A stretch of DNA of 64,000 nt. Source: Echria macrotheca. Taxonomy: Eukaryota > Ascomycota > Sordariomycetes > Sordariales > Schizotheciaceae. Both the position numbers and the translations under genes were made by a program. The notes beneath the pieces are model-generated. The model was not told the origin of the DNA, searched no databases, and saw only the letters and a program-made list of their open reading frames with translations. This document shows, one piece after another, positions 11,415 to 24,400 of this stretch. Positions within the stretch are counted from its first letter, which is position 1; the number at the start of each line of letters is the position of its first letter. The stretch covers positions 186,001 to 250,000 of the forward strand of contig MU839839.1 in the NCBI GenBank assembly GCA_030411725.1. Reading direction: 5' to 3'.

Positions 11415-12490
11415 ACTGTGCGATGGCTGGGCCAAGGCATCATTGGGGGTGCAGCATATTAGATATTCTTTCATGGCATATAGTTAGGGCTGGCTGGTGA
11501 TACCACGTTCGCTTGAATATAAACGGGAATCTTGATGACAACTGAACTTTGCACAGAAAGTGTATTGAACACAATTTAATGGTCGCCTTGACGGCTGCAC
11601 CGACCCGCGTACGACCCTACTGGCCAAGACGCTGGTACAAGCCGCCTTGGGCTCTGGGTTGGCTCTCGAGGCAAACACCGTACATAATCTGCGACGTAAA
11701 GGGGGCAAATTCGCACGACGGGAACTGGGGATGATCGACATAACTTATACTGCACTTGCAGCCAGAGAGACAAAGGTATTGGGGAGTCTAGAGGATGGCG
11801 GAGAGGCGAGCGGACACGTGGACGGGGAAGAGTCGACAATGTTTGTCTGGGTGCGGGTCGGCCTCCTTTTGCGCGACCTTGCGGAGAAAAAAGTGCGGAG
11901 CGACGAGAGACGAGAGCGACTTGATTGACGTGCGAGGAAGGGCCGCATGATATGCCACTGGACACCGATTGATGAGCGGTGAGAGCGACACACGCAATTG
12001 TGTGCGACCGGAGGCCCCAGAGGGTGGAAGAGTCGAGTCTTCGTCGAACCACTGAAGCTGAAGATAATGCAGCTTGCAGCTGCTGGCCAATCATCACGCG
12101 GTGTTGTTCAGTAGCGGGCGATGTCACTGGCCAGCGCTGGTCAGATCCGGGCCGTGTGCACTCTCTTCCAATGCCGTGGGATTTCATTTCCAGGGTTCAA
12201 GCTCGGTCCCGCCTTCAGCTGACGCCCAGCAAAAAGAGGGGCCATCGATCCCGCGGTTAGGATTTTGGTTGTTGGTTGTGGCGCTCAGACAAGCGACAGC
12301 TGAAGACCAAAACACCAGCCTCCTGCCATCCCATGTCCGACTAAAAGTGGAAGAAACTAAACAACAAACACCCCGAATTCAGTCTGTAATCGCGGTCCAT
12401 CCCAGCGCACACCGCCCCCAAATCTGCAAACCTACGTCACCAATGAATAGACCGTGAGAAACCCGATCTTGTCTCGAGGCGTCCGTAACG
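11415..12490. other. Intergenic region before the giant gene
   Basis: About 1.1 kb with the 3' UTR of the cellulase and the promoter/leader of the giant gene. The 203-codon minus-strand frame at 11576-12187 has no domain and a chance-like composition. Nothing else is seen. Confidence 0.55.
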
Positions 12491-15400
12491 ATGCGTGAGC
12501 CCCGTCGGCGGAGCCCTGAGAGCTCCCGGCGGCGACGCGCCGACCGCCGACATTCCAGAGAGCAGCTCGCCGCCGCCGCCGCCGCCGCTGTAGTCGCCGC
12601 TCCCACCCACCAGCCTTCGCAGGCATCCCTTAGATCGCGCGCCGACTCGAGCACGTCGGCGTCATCGTCGACTTCGTCCTCGCTCCTAAACATCTCGCGA
12701 AAGTCCCGCTTCGGAATCCGCTCCTTTTTCACCCGCGCGTCCTCCAAGAAGCGCGTTCGCAAGCGCCCTTCGTTCCGCAAAAGCAACTCGTCTTCCTCCT
12801 CGTTCGACGACGATCTCGCCTATGGACGCGGCTACATCTCCAGATCCTCGCTCGATCGACCCCCTTCGCACCACCAACAACACCCCCAACAACCCCATGC
12901 TGGACACCCTGTACAACACCCGCAACATGCTCCTCACCACCAGCAATACCCACACCGTCCCCCGAATGACGAGCCCCTGTTCGGCCCCGATGGCCGCCCC
13001 CGGCTGGACCGCGCCCAGACCGACGAGGAGATCCGGCGCATCGGTCGCCAACTCTCAGACCTTGCCAAGGCCCAGAACGATGAGGATCTTTGGCGCATTG
13101 GCAAGACTCGGCCCGGCAAGGCTGCGAAGTTGATGACCGCCGCTACCGTCCTCTCCAATTTCGATCGCCACGGGAAACATGCCAGCGGCTCGCGTGGCAT
13201 CGCGTCGTCTCGGCCGCGCGAGAGCGATGATGAGGATTGGGAATCTGCCTCGGATGACGAGTCCAGCTCGGACGGTGATGTTGACTCTGGGCTTGCCTAT
13301 GGGTCGGTTCCGCATTTACCCAATCGTTACCTTCCCCCGAGCGTCGCGCCGCTTCCAGGCCAACCGAGCATCATCTCTGAACCTCCGGCCGAGGCGATAC
13401 GACCGCCGGATAGAAAGAGCTCCGCTGTTGATCCCCGACTTTTCGGCCCCGTAAACTCTCTCCATGGGTACATCAATACTCCTTGCGGATACCGGCCGGG
13501 CGAGCTTCCCCCGCAGCGCCAGCCCACCTTGCAAGAACCCATCCTCCAGACGGGTAGTGCGTCCATGGAGGCCCGTCCGATGCGCCAGGTGTATCCGGTG
13601 ACGACCGGAGATCCGAATACTTTCGATGCCGCCGCCAGCTCCTCGGGTGTGTCTATCCCGCAGATCACACGTGATTCGTATGGTCGTCCCGGTCCACCAA
13701 GCGGCTATGCACCCTCCGCCGTGTCCATTCCCGTCTCTGTTCCTGCATCCCAGGTTTCTGGGGAAGCCGCTTATTATTCGCGACCCGCGCCAGTGCCTAT
13801 CCAGGCCCCGATACCACGAAACCCAGTCTCCCCCCACGTCCTGGAGAAGCGACATGCTGCTGTCGAACGCACTGGAAGCCCTACCCGCCGGTCCCGCCGG
13901 TCCTCCGATGGAACCAGTTTGGTAGAGTCCGTTGCGCCTATCCTGGCTGGGGCGGCCGGTGCGGCTGGGGTAGCCGTTGTTGCCGACCAGCTTAGGAAGC
14001 GTGATGATGGACGTGACGATCTGCGTGACCGTGATCAGAAATCCATTCGCGAGGGGAAACGAGTGCAGGCGCGCGACGAGACGAGTTATGATCGACGTGA
14101 CGAAAAACGACGTGATGAACGACCGGTTGATACCCGTTATGAAAAACGTGATGTCCGCGATACCCGCTATGAAGACGTGCGCGAACCCAAGTACGAGAGC
14201 AGAAATGACGGGAGGAGTCGCGTGGAATCGGAAGTCAAATATGCTTCGGTATCGGAGACCAAGGATCGTCGGGAGGAGAGGCGGGAGCGTTCAGACAGGC
14301 CCGAGAAGCGGGACGAGCGGCCTTATGAAACTCGCCAAGAGAAGACGTACACGCAGCGTGAGGAACGGGTCTACGACGATCGCGACCAAAAAGTCTACGA
14401 CAAGCGCGAGAAGACGTACGAGAAGCGCGAAGACAGACCTTCCAAGCGGGACGACCGACCTCCGGAGCGACGGGACGAGCGGGCCTACGAAAAGCGCGAG
14501 GAAAAGATCTACGACAAGCGTGACGATGACCGCTCGTCTCGCAAATCCGACGAGAAGAGCCTGGCTCAGTCTGTTGCCTCGGTCGCCGCGCCTGCCTTGA
14601 TCGGAGCTGCCGGCGCTGCTATTCTTGCCGACCGTAAGGAGAAACACGACGACAAGCGCGAATCCGAAGCCCGTGCCCGGGAAGATCGTGAGCGTGAGGA
14701 GCGCCGCATCCGGGATGACCGTGAGCGCGAGGAGCGCCGCCTTCGGGAGCAACATGAGAAGGAGCTCCGTGACAAAGAGGAAAAGCGCCGCCTTGAGGAG
14801 GAGCGTCTCGAAAAGGAAGCGCGTAAACTCCGCGAAGACAACGCCTGGCGCGAGGAGGCGGAGCGCCGTGTTCGTGCCGAACGGGAGGTACGCTACAAGG
14901 AGGAGCGCATCTCTCAGGTTGCGCGTGAGAGAGCCGAGCGAGACCGCGCTCTGATGCTCCGGCAAGAGAAGCTGGCTCGGGAAGAGCGGAGGAAGCTAGA
15001 GGCTGAGGCTGGCAAACAAGCCCCGCGCGACACGTCTGGAGACCGTCGACTGAAGCGGGAAGACGTTACCATTGTTTACGATGGTGATGCTGCTCGCAGT
15101 GTCGCCGCAACAAGCGTTGCTGCCAGTAGCGTTGCTGCGGCCAGTGTTGTTGCGGCCAGCGCCGTCGCTGCCGGTGCCGTCGCTGCCAGTGAGAAGTCTT
15201 CCTCTTCAAAGTCGTCCAAGAAGCGCGAGTCCAAGACTAGTAGCAACAGTCTGGGTCCAAAGCAGGCGGAGAAAATTCCTGGGAAGCTCAGCAAGGAGGA
15301 GCGGCGCGCACAACGCGACGAGACGCGCCGTATGCTTGCTGAGATCCAAAAGGAACTCGAGCGTGAGCAAGAGCGGGCTAAACTGCACCAGGAAATGCTC

Positions 15401-18400
15401 GCCAAAGAGCAGGATGTCGCAAAAGAGACACCGGCTGAGTCGAGCAAGCGCGCTTCTACCACGTCTTCCAAGGGATCCAAGGGGCCAATCGATCCGTTCC
15501 AGTTCCAGGTCGAAACCGATGCTTTCCCAACTCCCATTTACGGCACTACTCCTCAGAGACCGCTTACACCCGCCGTTGTCACCGCGGAGCCCAAGTTCGA
15601 GGAGGAGGATGATTCCGAAGACGATATTGCCAAGCGAAAGAGTCGCCGGGACGCTTACGAGGAGGCGAGGCGCAGGGCTCGGATCCGGGCAGGCCAAGAC
15701 CCGGATGCCCCGGATACTCCCGACAGCCCCGTCAATGTCCGCGATGGTCTGCCGTCTTCGGATGAGCCTGACCGGAAGCGCGAAGCCGAGCCGGTGCGCG
15801 ATCCCATTCAAGAAGAAGCCGACCGTATCTATCGCGCGAAGAAGATGGAGGCCAAGATCGTCGAGGAGGAGATCCGCTCCCGAAGCGCATCACCCGAGCC
15901 GTCAGTCGTGGGCAAGTGGAACGAGGAGGTCGAGGAACCCGTTGTCCGCATCGTCACACCGCCCGAGATGAAACGTGCCCCAAAGAAGAGCAAGTACGAC
16001 GGCCCTAATGCCGATGTCCGAATCGATAATGTCATTATGCCGAGGGACCTGGATCGGTATACGGCCCCCATCACGACATTCCCCGGCGGACCGACTCTCA
16101 AGCCCGTTTTCAAGTCTAGAGATCCCTCGGCTGAACGGGAGAGGCCCATGCTCAATCTCGTCCTCCCGACGCCGCGCCACACCCCGAGCCCCGAGAAACA
16201 GAGGGATAGACAGCCGACAACGGATAGGAAGGATGTCCAGGTGGTGACTGTTGGCCCACCGGAGTCTGACGACGAGGGCTCGGCCAAGAAGAAATCGGTT
16301 GTGCCCTCTGAGCCGTCTGAGCCTGTCAACGACGATGATGCCGAGAGGGAGGCCAAGGCCGTCGCGGCCATCCGCAGAGCGTTCCAGAAACCGGCCAAGA
16401 AGGGCATTAACTGGGGCATGATAACCGGGGCGCTGGCCGGTGCCTCTGCGGCCGCGGCTGCTAGCAAGGAAGAGGAGAAGTCGAGAGAAATCCCAACTGA
16501 CACCGGAAGCAAGCCAACGACTGAGGAGAAGCCTGCAGCGCAGTCCGAAGCTCAATCTAAGCCGGAGCCTGCTCCTGCGCCCGAACCTTCTCGCGTCGAG
16601 ACCATTTCTTCACCCAGGGCATTGCCCGTAGACCTGGACGATGCGCCCCCTCCACAAGTCGGCCCAAAGCCCTCCAGTCCTATCGCTGCTTCCAAGGAGA
16701 AATCCGTGGCAGTTGAGCAAGAAGCGACACCAACTCCCAGAGACGTCTTTGTGGACTCCAAGGAGTTTCCTGCTTCGACTGCCGATGTAACTCCCGCTGT
16801 TGTAGATGAGCCTTCCAAGTCCTCCAGCCCGGAGATCAAGATGCCGGGCGCGTTCGGGGAGGACAAGGACTTCATCGCCACTGTGGCAGCTGGTCTCGAA
16901 CACTCCGGCTTTGATCCCAACAAGGTGATCGAAGATCCCGCCTTTCATCGCCGGGACTCTCCTCCTGGATCAAACGACGATGAGTCCTTTTACAAGCCGC
17001 CCTCTGCGGAGACCGTGACCGATCTCGGCGTTGATGGTCCTTCCACAGGATCTCGTGGCGCCAAGAATGTCGCCCCTGCGGATGATTGGGAGACGCCCAC
17101 CAAATCTAGCAAGAAAGAACGGCGCAAGGCTTCCAAGCGTCAGGATTCACGAGACACGGAGACAACTTCTCGGTCGGAGCCGCTGCCGCTCATCGAGGAC
17201 CGTCCTCGGGAGGTTGAGCCTTCAGACAATGTGTCTCGCGATGTTGATGCCACCAAAGACAACGAGCCAGAGCGGAAGCTTACCAAGAAGGAGCAGCGGA
17301 AGCGTGACAAGGCCGCCAAAGCCCTTGCTCAAGATGAGCCAGAGACTTTCGCTCCTCCCGAAACAAAGACTTCACTTGACGCTGGCGATGATGAATGGGC
17401 CGAGACTCCTTCCAAGAAGGGCAAGAAAGGAAAAAAAGGCAAGCAGCAGTCTGTTCCTGATGCTCCCGAAGAGTCTTCCAGGTCAGTCGAAGCACCGGCG
17501 ATCACAGATACCCCCATCGTTGCCGAGCCTGAAGAGGAGTGGGCGACGGAGGAACCAAAAAAGTCAAAAAAGAAGTCGAAGCGCGATTCGGCTACTTATG
17601 ATGACTCGTCTACCACCTACTCCGGCCCGGCCTCCGAGATTTCCGTTGCCAGCAGCAAGAAGAGCAAGAAAGGCAAGCGCAAGGGCACCAAGGACGACTA
17701 CACCATACTGGAGCAAAATGAACCGCCAGATCGACCAGGGGAGTCCTTTCAGGTGATTGATCGCGAGATTAGTTCGGTCGTCTCGGATCCGATCAGCAAG
17801 AGATCGAACGGTAGTCACGCCGACGATGCCGACGATGGAAAGTCGGCCGTATCGGTTCCTACCAGCTTTGACCGGAAGAGGAGTGGCAAGCAAAGCGACG
17901 GCGAGAGCAGCTTTGAGATTGTCACGCCGACAAATGGCACCTTCGAGCACAAGGACGACTCGAAGATGGGAAAAGAGAACGGCAGCAATTCTTTTTTAGC
18001 TAGTGCCGGCACCTTTGGCGCAGGTGTCGGCACGGTGGGCGCCACGGTTGCAGCTATCGCGACCGAGCTGTCCCTCCCAAAAGCCACTCCAGCCTCCGCC
18101 GAGGAGGAGGAAGAAGAACAAAAAGCGAACCCACAACAGCACCAACGCGAGCGTAGCGTCAGCTACGGCTCGCAGGTCGTTGACCCAGAGATCGTCGTGC
18201 AGCGCGTCATTAAGCCTGCCATCGACCCTCAGTTCGGCGACTTGCTACCACTACCCCCAAGCGAGCCGGGCTCTCCATATTTGCCGCTTGAGGATGAGCT
18301 CCCCGAGCTCCCGGAGAGCCGCCCTGATACACCGCCCGAGGAGCGTCGAGCGGCGACAGCGAAGACGCATGCCCGGCGTCGCAGCGCATTCGAGACGCCC

Positions 18401-21400
18401 GTCAAGACTCGCAGCGAGACTGCGGTGCCGATCCAGTTTCGCCTAGGCGGGAAATCCGTGCCCTCGTTACCTGCTTTCTTTGGCGGGCGCACATCCTCGC
18501 CCGGGGCCCTGTCGTCTCCAGTCCCTTTCCAAACGTGTGAGATCACGCCTGGGACGCCGTCGGGTAAGAACCGATCGCGGCCGACATCGTGGGATAGCTC
18601 GCGGGAGATCAAGCCGCTGTATCTCATTGAAAAGACGAGCTCGAGTTCGCTCGGCGCCGAGTTCAAGCAAGATCAGCTGCCGGAGTTGCCGCCGAGCGAC
18701 CCGCCCTCGAGAGAATCTCCCGCACCCGAGTCGGATGATGAGAGGCGTGAGAGGAATTTCGACCGCGGTTTTGCTCGCGGGCTGATGATCGATATCCCTG
18801 CTGCGTTGGAGGGGATGAGCGAGGACGTCCTGGGCTCGCAGGAGGCTACGCCTAGGGCGGCCACGTTTGCCACCAGCCTTGCGGAGCCGGCCGAGATTAT
18901 TTCTGCTAAGGATCCGGGGGCTGTTGGTCTCTTGGAGCCGGCGGAGATTGTGCCTCGAGAGCCGGTCGCCAAAGAATCCCCCGATACCCCCCCGGCTGGG
19001 ATGTCTAGCACCGAGCCGATTCATGTTGCGGAAGCCTTGGCAACGGTCCCAGCATCACTGGACGGTCAAAACGGTCCGTCAACTCCTGAGGCCGCAAGCC
19101 GCGGGATCCTCGTCGAGGAGCCCGGTCCCGACGTGTCGGCTCCGTCTGCTCCCGTATCAGACATCACGACCAAAGAGACGACGCCCACCTCTGAGCCCGC
19201 AAGACAAATTGACGAAGATCTCTCGAAACTGCCTGCCCTTCCCGATAGTCCCCAAGTCTCGTCGGTTCAGATACCTGCGACAGAACCACTGCTGTCCGAA
19301 AAGGAACTATCTGATTTGCCGCCTCTTCCCGCGAGTCGCAGCAGCTCTCTTGCGGCGGATCTTCCTCGTTTTTCTGAACCAGAGACCGAGAAGACTGCCA
19401 CAGATCTACCCCCGCTGCCAGAGAGTCGGAGCAGTTCACTTGCAACGGATATCCCGCGCATTGTTACTCCAAGCAATGATGTCCCCAGTCTTGCGGAGGA
19501 ACAAACCTTGGTCGCCTCCTTTTCTCAGCAGCCTGCCTCTGAGATCCCGGAGTCATATGAAGACCTCAAAGCATCACTCAAGAAACAGGCTCTCAGCGAT
19601 TCCGCAAGTCATGAATCGGAACGGAACAACGCTCTCTTTGCCGCCGGTGCTGCCGCAGCCGCCGGTGGGATTGTGGTTGCGCACATGCTCCAAGACGATA
19701 CGCCGCGCGATCTGGGTGACATCGAACTGGACAAGTCCCGCCTCCTGGCTCCGCAAAAAGCCGAGAGCGTGTACTCAGCTGATGATGCTTTTGACAATGC
19801 GTCCACCATCGCTGCGTCAGAGGCACCAACTACATATAGCCTACTCTCGGGCACGACGTTTCTCGGCCGGGATGAGTCCTGGAGCAAGACGCGCGAGTCG
19901 CCCCGGCTCGACAGGTTTGCGTTTGTCCCGCCACAGGCGAAGAAGACGCTGGCTGAGGCTACGATTCCCGAGATACCGGCTGAGCAGTCCGAGTCTCGCG
20001 AGGGGGAGGAGGAAAGCGAGTGGGCTGCTTCGGGCTTTTCAAGGAGAAGTAAGAAGGGCAAGGGGAAGTCTACAGAGTTTGCGCCGGCAGATGTCAAGGA
20101 GGAGGTTCATTCGCTGCCAGCTGAGGAGAGGTCGCTGCAGAGGTCTACGAGCACGCTCAAGAAGGGCAAGAAGAAGAAGGGCAAGAAGGAGGTCACTTGG
20201 ACGGAACCAGCTGAGCCAGAACAGATTGAGGTATGTTTTCATGTATTTAGAGAGTCGAACCAGAGCATAGTATGTGGCTGACTGAGCTCCGCAGACCACC
20301 GAGACAAGAGACTTTGCTCAACAAGAAACGACCCCTGAGCCGTCAACCTGGGACACCGCTACGGAGGAAGAGCCTACTACCGTTTCCGAACCTCTCCCGG
20401 CAGAAGAAGACGTTCCGGCCGCTGAGGTCGAGGTACCCACCAAGGCCAAGAAAGGCAAGAAGGCCAAGAAGTCGAAAGCCAAGACTGTTCTCGACTGGGA
20501 GTCGGAAGACGTCTCTGAAAGGCCTGATGCGGAGCCGACGGTTGCGAACGTGGCAGAAGCCGGCGCCGGAACAAGCGACACAGCGGAGCCGCTATCGTCC
20601 GTCGCCAAGTCAACCGAAGAGGTGGCAGCCCCAGCCCCCGCGACAGGGGACGTGGTGCCACAAGACGCGCCTGCAGCCGAAGCTAGCGGCGGTGAGCCTA
20701 CAGGGGGCCACCACACCGTGGATGATGCGAAGGCCGAGGACCAAGTTCAGGACCGAAGTGCACCGGCTGAGGACACACCCAAACAAGAGAAGAGGGGCCT
20801 CATCTCGTCCGGCATCTCAATGCTCCCGAGCATCTCCGGGGTTGGGTCCTTCTTTGGCCTCGGGAAAAAGCAGCAAGCGGCGCCGGAAAAGGCGGAGGCT
20901 GAAAAGGAAAGCAAAGAGTCCGCCGATGATGCAGCGCCAATGCAAGTGCCGCCGTCGCTGTTTGCATCGGAGGAATCGGGACAACAACAGGGGGCAGGTC
21001 CCGGTGGGCGGATCGCGGACGTGGAGCCGCTGCAGGGCCTGCAGCAGCCCCCCAGCCACGACAAATCACTGGGCGACACAACAGGCGGCGCGCTAGACAC
21101 CGCTGTTTCTCTGCCCAACGAGCGTGCCGATGCCCCTGGAGCCCCCACCGCCGACCTCACGCTCGCTGGTGAGCCGGTCTCGACACCGACTTGGACACCT
21201 GAGGCCGTCCCGGAACTAGACTTGTCGGATAAACAAAAGCATTCAGACAAAGATGAGTCGACTTCTGGCCCTGTCGAGCAGGACGATTCTACGCAGCAGA
21301 TCACTGGCGACACCGGTGGCGACGACATCACGGTAGCAGAAGCGACATCATCAGCATCAGTATCATCCCCTCCAGAACCGGACTCGATGGATTGGGACCA

Positions 21401-24400
21401 GGATACCGGTTCCAGCAAGAAGAAGGGGAAGAAGGGCAAGAACAAGCGCCAAGCGACCAAGGACGAGCCGGTCGAAGTTCTTCCCGCTGAGGATGTGGTC
21501 TCCGAGGCCCAGCCTGCTGCCGTGGATGAGCCGGCGGCAGAGGATCTGTGGGCCGAGACCAGCGGCAAGAAGGGCAAAAAGGGCAAGAAGGACAAGAAAA
21601 AGAAGGGCGCTGTCGCCGCCGACGAACCTGAGCCTGAACCTGAGCCCACTTCTCAAGACGAGCCTGCCGCCGAGATTGTCTCGGAACCTACTGCTCCTGA
21701 GCCGGTGGCTGGCGACGAGGAAATTGCTGTCGAGCAAGCTCCCGATGTTGCTGCTTCGAAGGAACCACCAGCGCCTGAGGCTTCTGAAAGCGCACCCGTA
21801 GAGGAACCCGAAGATTCCTGGTCGGCGCCTACGCCCAAGAAGGGCAAGAAGGGGAAAAAGGACAAGAAGAAGGTGCAGGCCACCGAGACGCCACCTGTCA
21901 CCCTCGAGGCAGAGTCCGCCGCTGACTCTGTACCGGTCGAGCCCAAGCCTGTCGAAGATGAGCCAGCAGTCGAGGCTGCATCCGAGCCTCGCGCTGTGGA
22001 AGCTATTGTCACTGAGGCTGCATCCGCGCCTGAGGTACCTGCTGAGCCTACTGTCCCTCAGGAGCCTGAAGCTCTTGGTCTTGCCCACACCACCGCGGAG
22101 GAACCCCAAGACGACCCGTGGGCTGAATCTGCTCCCAAGAAAGGCAAGAAGGCAAAGAAGGACAAGAAAAAGAAGCAGGGCAGTCTGGTCATCGATGGCG
22201 CCGAGCCGGCCGTTGCGGAGCCACCCGCGGAGGCATCTACCCAGGATCTATCACCTTCTGACGAGGTGACAACCAAGGACTTGGTGGCAGAGCCAGCGCC
22301 AACTCAGGAGGAACCTGCCCCAGCTGAAGACGCCATTGCTTCTGTGGTTCCTGACTCCCTTGAAGACAGACCACCAGCTGAAGACGCACCGGCTGAGGAG
22401 ACAACGGAAGACGTCTGGGATGCACCGGCGACCAAAACGTCCAAGAAAGACAAGAAGAAAAAGAAGCAGACGAGCTTCGTCGCCGAAGAGCCACAAGTCC
22501 AGCCTGAGATCGAGACGCCTGCCGAGGCGGCCACCAGCGAGGAACCGTCAGCGACGGACGATCAGCCTGCTGTCGAGAGATTACCCGAACCTGAGACTGC
22601 TGCAGTGCTTCCAGAGGCTGGTCCGGACCAGGTTGCCGAAACCCCTTCCGCGATCGAAGAGCCAGCGGAAGATGTCGGGGCCGCCGAATCTGCTTCGAAG
22701 AAAAGCAAAAAGGACAAGAAGAAAAAGAAGCAGGCCAGCCTTGTCATCGAAGAGTCCACGCCGTCTGCCCCGGAAGCTGTTGCCGCTGAGGAGCCTCCCT
22801 CTGCTGACGGTCCGTCATCTACTGACCTTGCGGATACCCCCGAACTGTCTGCTCCCACTGAAGCCCCAGAATCCGCCGTCGCCGCGCCAGCCGAAGATCC
22901 CTGGGCCGAGACTTCTTCTAAAAAGAGCAAGAAGGACAAGAAAAAGAAGAAGCAGGCCACCAGGGAACTAGACGATGCTCCCGCCGCTGAAGTCGAAGAG
23001 GCAGTCCCCGAGCAATCTCCTCTGACGTTGACGGAGGAGCCTGAGAAGATTCCGGACATTGCACCAACGGAACTGGCTGCCGAGACTGCCGAAGCCGCGG
23101 GCGAGGACGTCATTGCTGTGTCGGCTGAACCTGCTGTCGATGAACCCACAGTGTCTGTCGGCAAGAAGGGCAAGAAGGACAAGAAGAAAAAGAAGCAGTC
23201 TGTCTCAGATGCCGGTTCTCCTGCTGCCGAGGCGCCTGTCGAAGAACCCGCATTAGAAACCGCGCCGACGCCTGATGACGAAGTTGCCAAGACGGATGTC
23301 GCTGCGGAGGTGCCTGTCGCTGATGAGCCTGCCCAGGTTGAGGTTCCTGTTGAGTCAACACCAGTTGAGCCATCTGCCGCTGAGTCTTTCTTGACTGAGC
23401 CTGCCACTCGCGAACCCGAGCTGGAAGCAGCTCCTGCTGAGCCTTCCCAAGACGACACCTGGGCCGAGCCGAGTTCCGGCAAGAGGGGAAAGAAGAACAA
23501 GAAGCGCAAGGATTCGGCTCAGACTACCTTGCCCATCCCTACCTCCACTGAAGAAACTGTCGAGCCTAAGACGGAAGAGTCAGCCGCCTCGACTGAAACT
23601 GCCCTTCCTCAGGCTGACGCCGATACCGGGGCGCAAACCGAAGAAGCAAAGGAAGTCATTGAGGCCCCAGCAACCGGCAAGAAGTCTAAGAAGGACAAGA
23701 AGAGAAAGGGCTCAAAGATATCCCTCCCCGAGGAACCCGCCATCGAAGAGGCCGAACGTTCACTTGATCCTTCAACATCTGCGGCGGAAGATCCCACATC
23801 CGTGTCCGAATTGCCACCCCAGTTGGAACCTGCAACTGCAGAGGAACTCGTGAGTGATTATGAACACAGCCTTGAAACAGTGTAAGACTAACATTGCGCA
23901 GAAAACGGAGATGAACACCCCCGTGCTTACTGAGGAACCGGGCCTCCTCAGCGAGGAGGCTCCCAAGGCAGTTACATCTCCTGGACCGGAGGCTATCACC
24001 CGTGATTTCGGCGTAAGCAGCGTCACCCGTACCAAGAAGGACAAGAAGAAAAAGCGACAGAGCGTGAGTTTCGCGGATCCTCTCGAGGAGCACAGGGAGC
24101 ACCCGGGCGAGTTTGAGGACCCGGCAATTTCCAGTTTGGATGACGAAAGTCCAACTCGCACTCCCTCAGGTGAAGAAGTCGAACAAACGCTGCCGGAGCC
24201 GGGCACCACGGAACGGGCACTAGATAGCATTGCCGAATCTCTCGACAGGTACACCTTTTCGGAAGGCAGCACTGGAACACAACCACAGCAGGAGCCGCTT
24301 GAGCAAGCCGCAGCCCAGTCGAAAGAGTCACCCATGGCACCCGTCGAGCCAGAGGCCAGTCTCGAATCCAACTCGCCTGAAGACGCCGATGACGACTTCG

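Larger units (their letters stand above)
13928..19700 (+). other. Six Gly/Ala-rich hydrophobic segments in the N-terminal third of the giant protein
   Basis: Short segments of 17-32 residues made almost only of A, G, V, I, L and S interrupt the charged sequence. They lie near 13928-13991 (SVAPILAGAAGAAGVAVVAD), 14569-14632, 15098-15192 (a run of V-A-A-S units), 16417-16465 (GMITGALAGASAAAAAS), 18000-18070 and 19630-19690 (AAGAAAAAGGIVVAHML). Most are followed at once by strongly charged sequence. They resemble glycine-zipper helices more than classical membrane spans. Three more lie near the C-terminal end (see separate entry). Confidence 0.7.

Noticed and set aside
11576..12187. 203-codon minus-strand frame between the cellulase and the giant gene
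   Set aside because: No domain and no supporting splice pattern. Composition like the surrounding non-coding DNA.
18867..20270. 467-codon frame and many similar Arg/Ser/Pro-rich frames inside the giant gene
   Set aside because: Out-of-frame shadows of repetitive, GC-rich coding DNA. The true frame is continuous and carries the motifs.
20231..23901. Splitting the giant gene into three or four genes at the stops after 20280 and 23885
   Set aside because: Each stop lies just inside a consensus GT-AG intron, and removing the introns joins the same repeat unit pattern in phase 0 on both sides.
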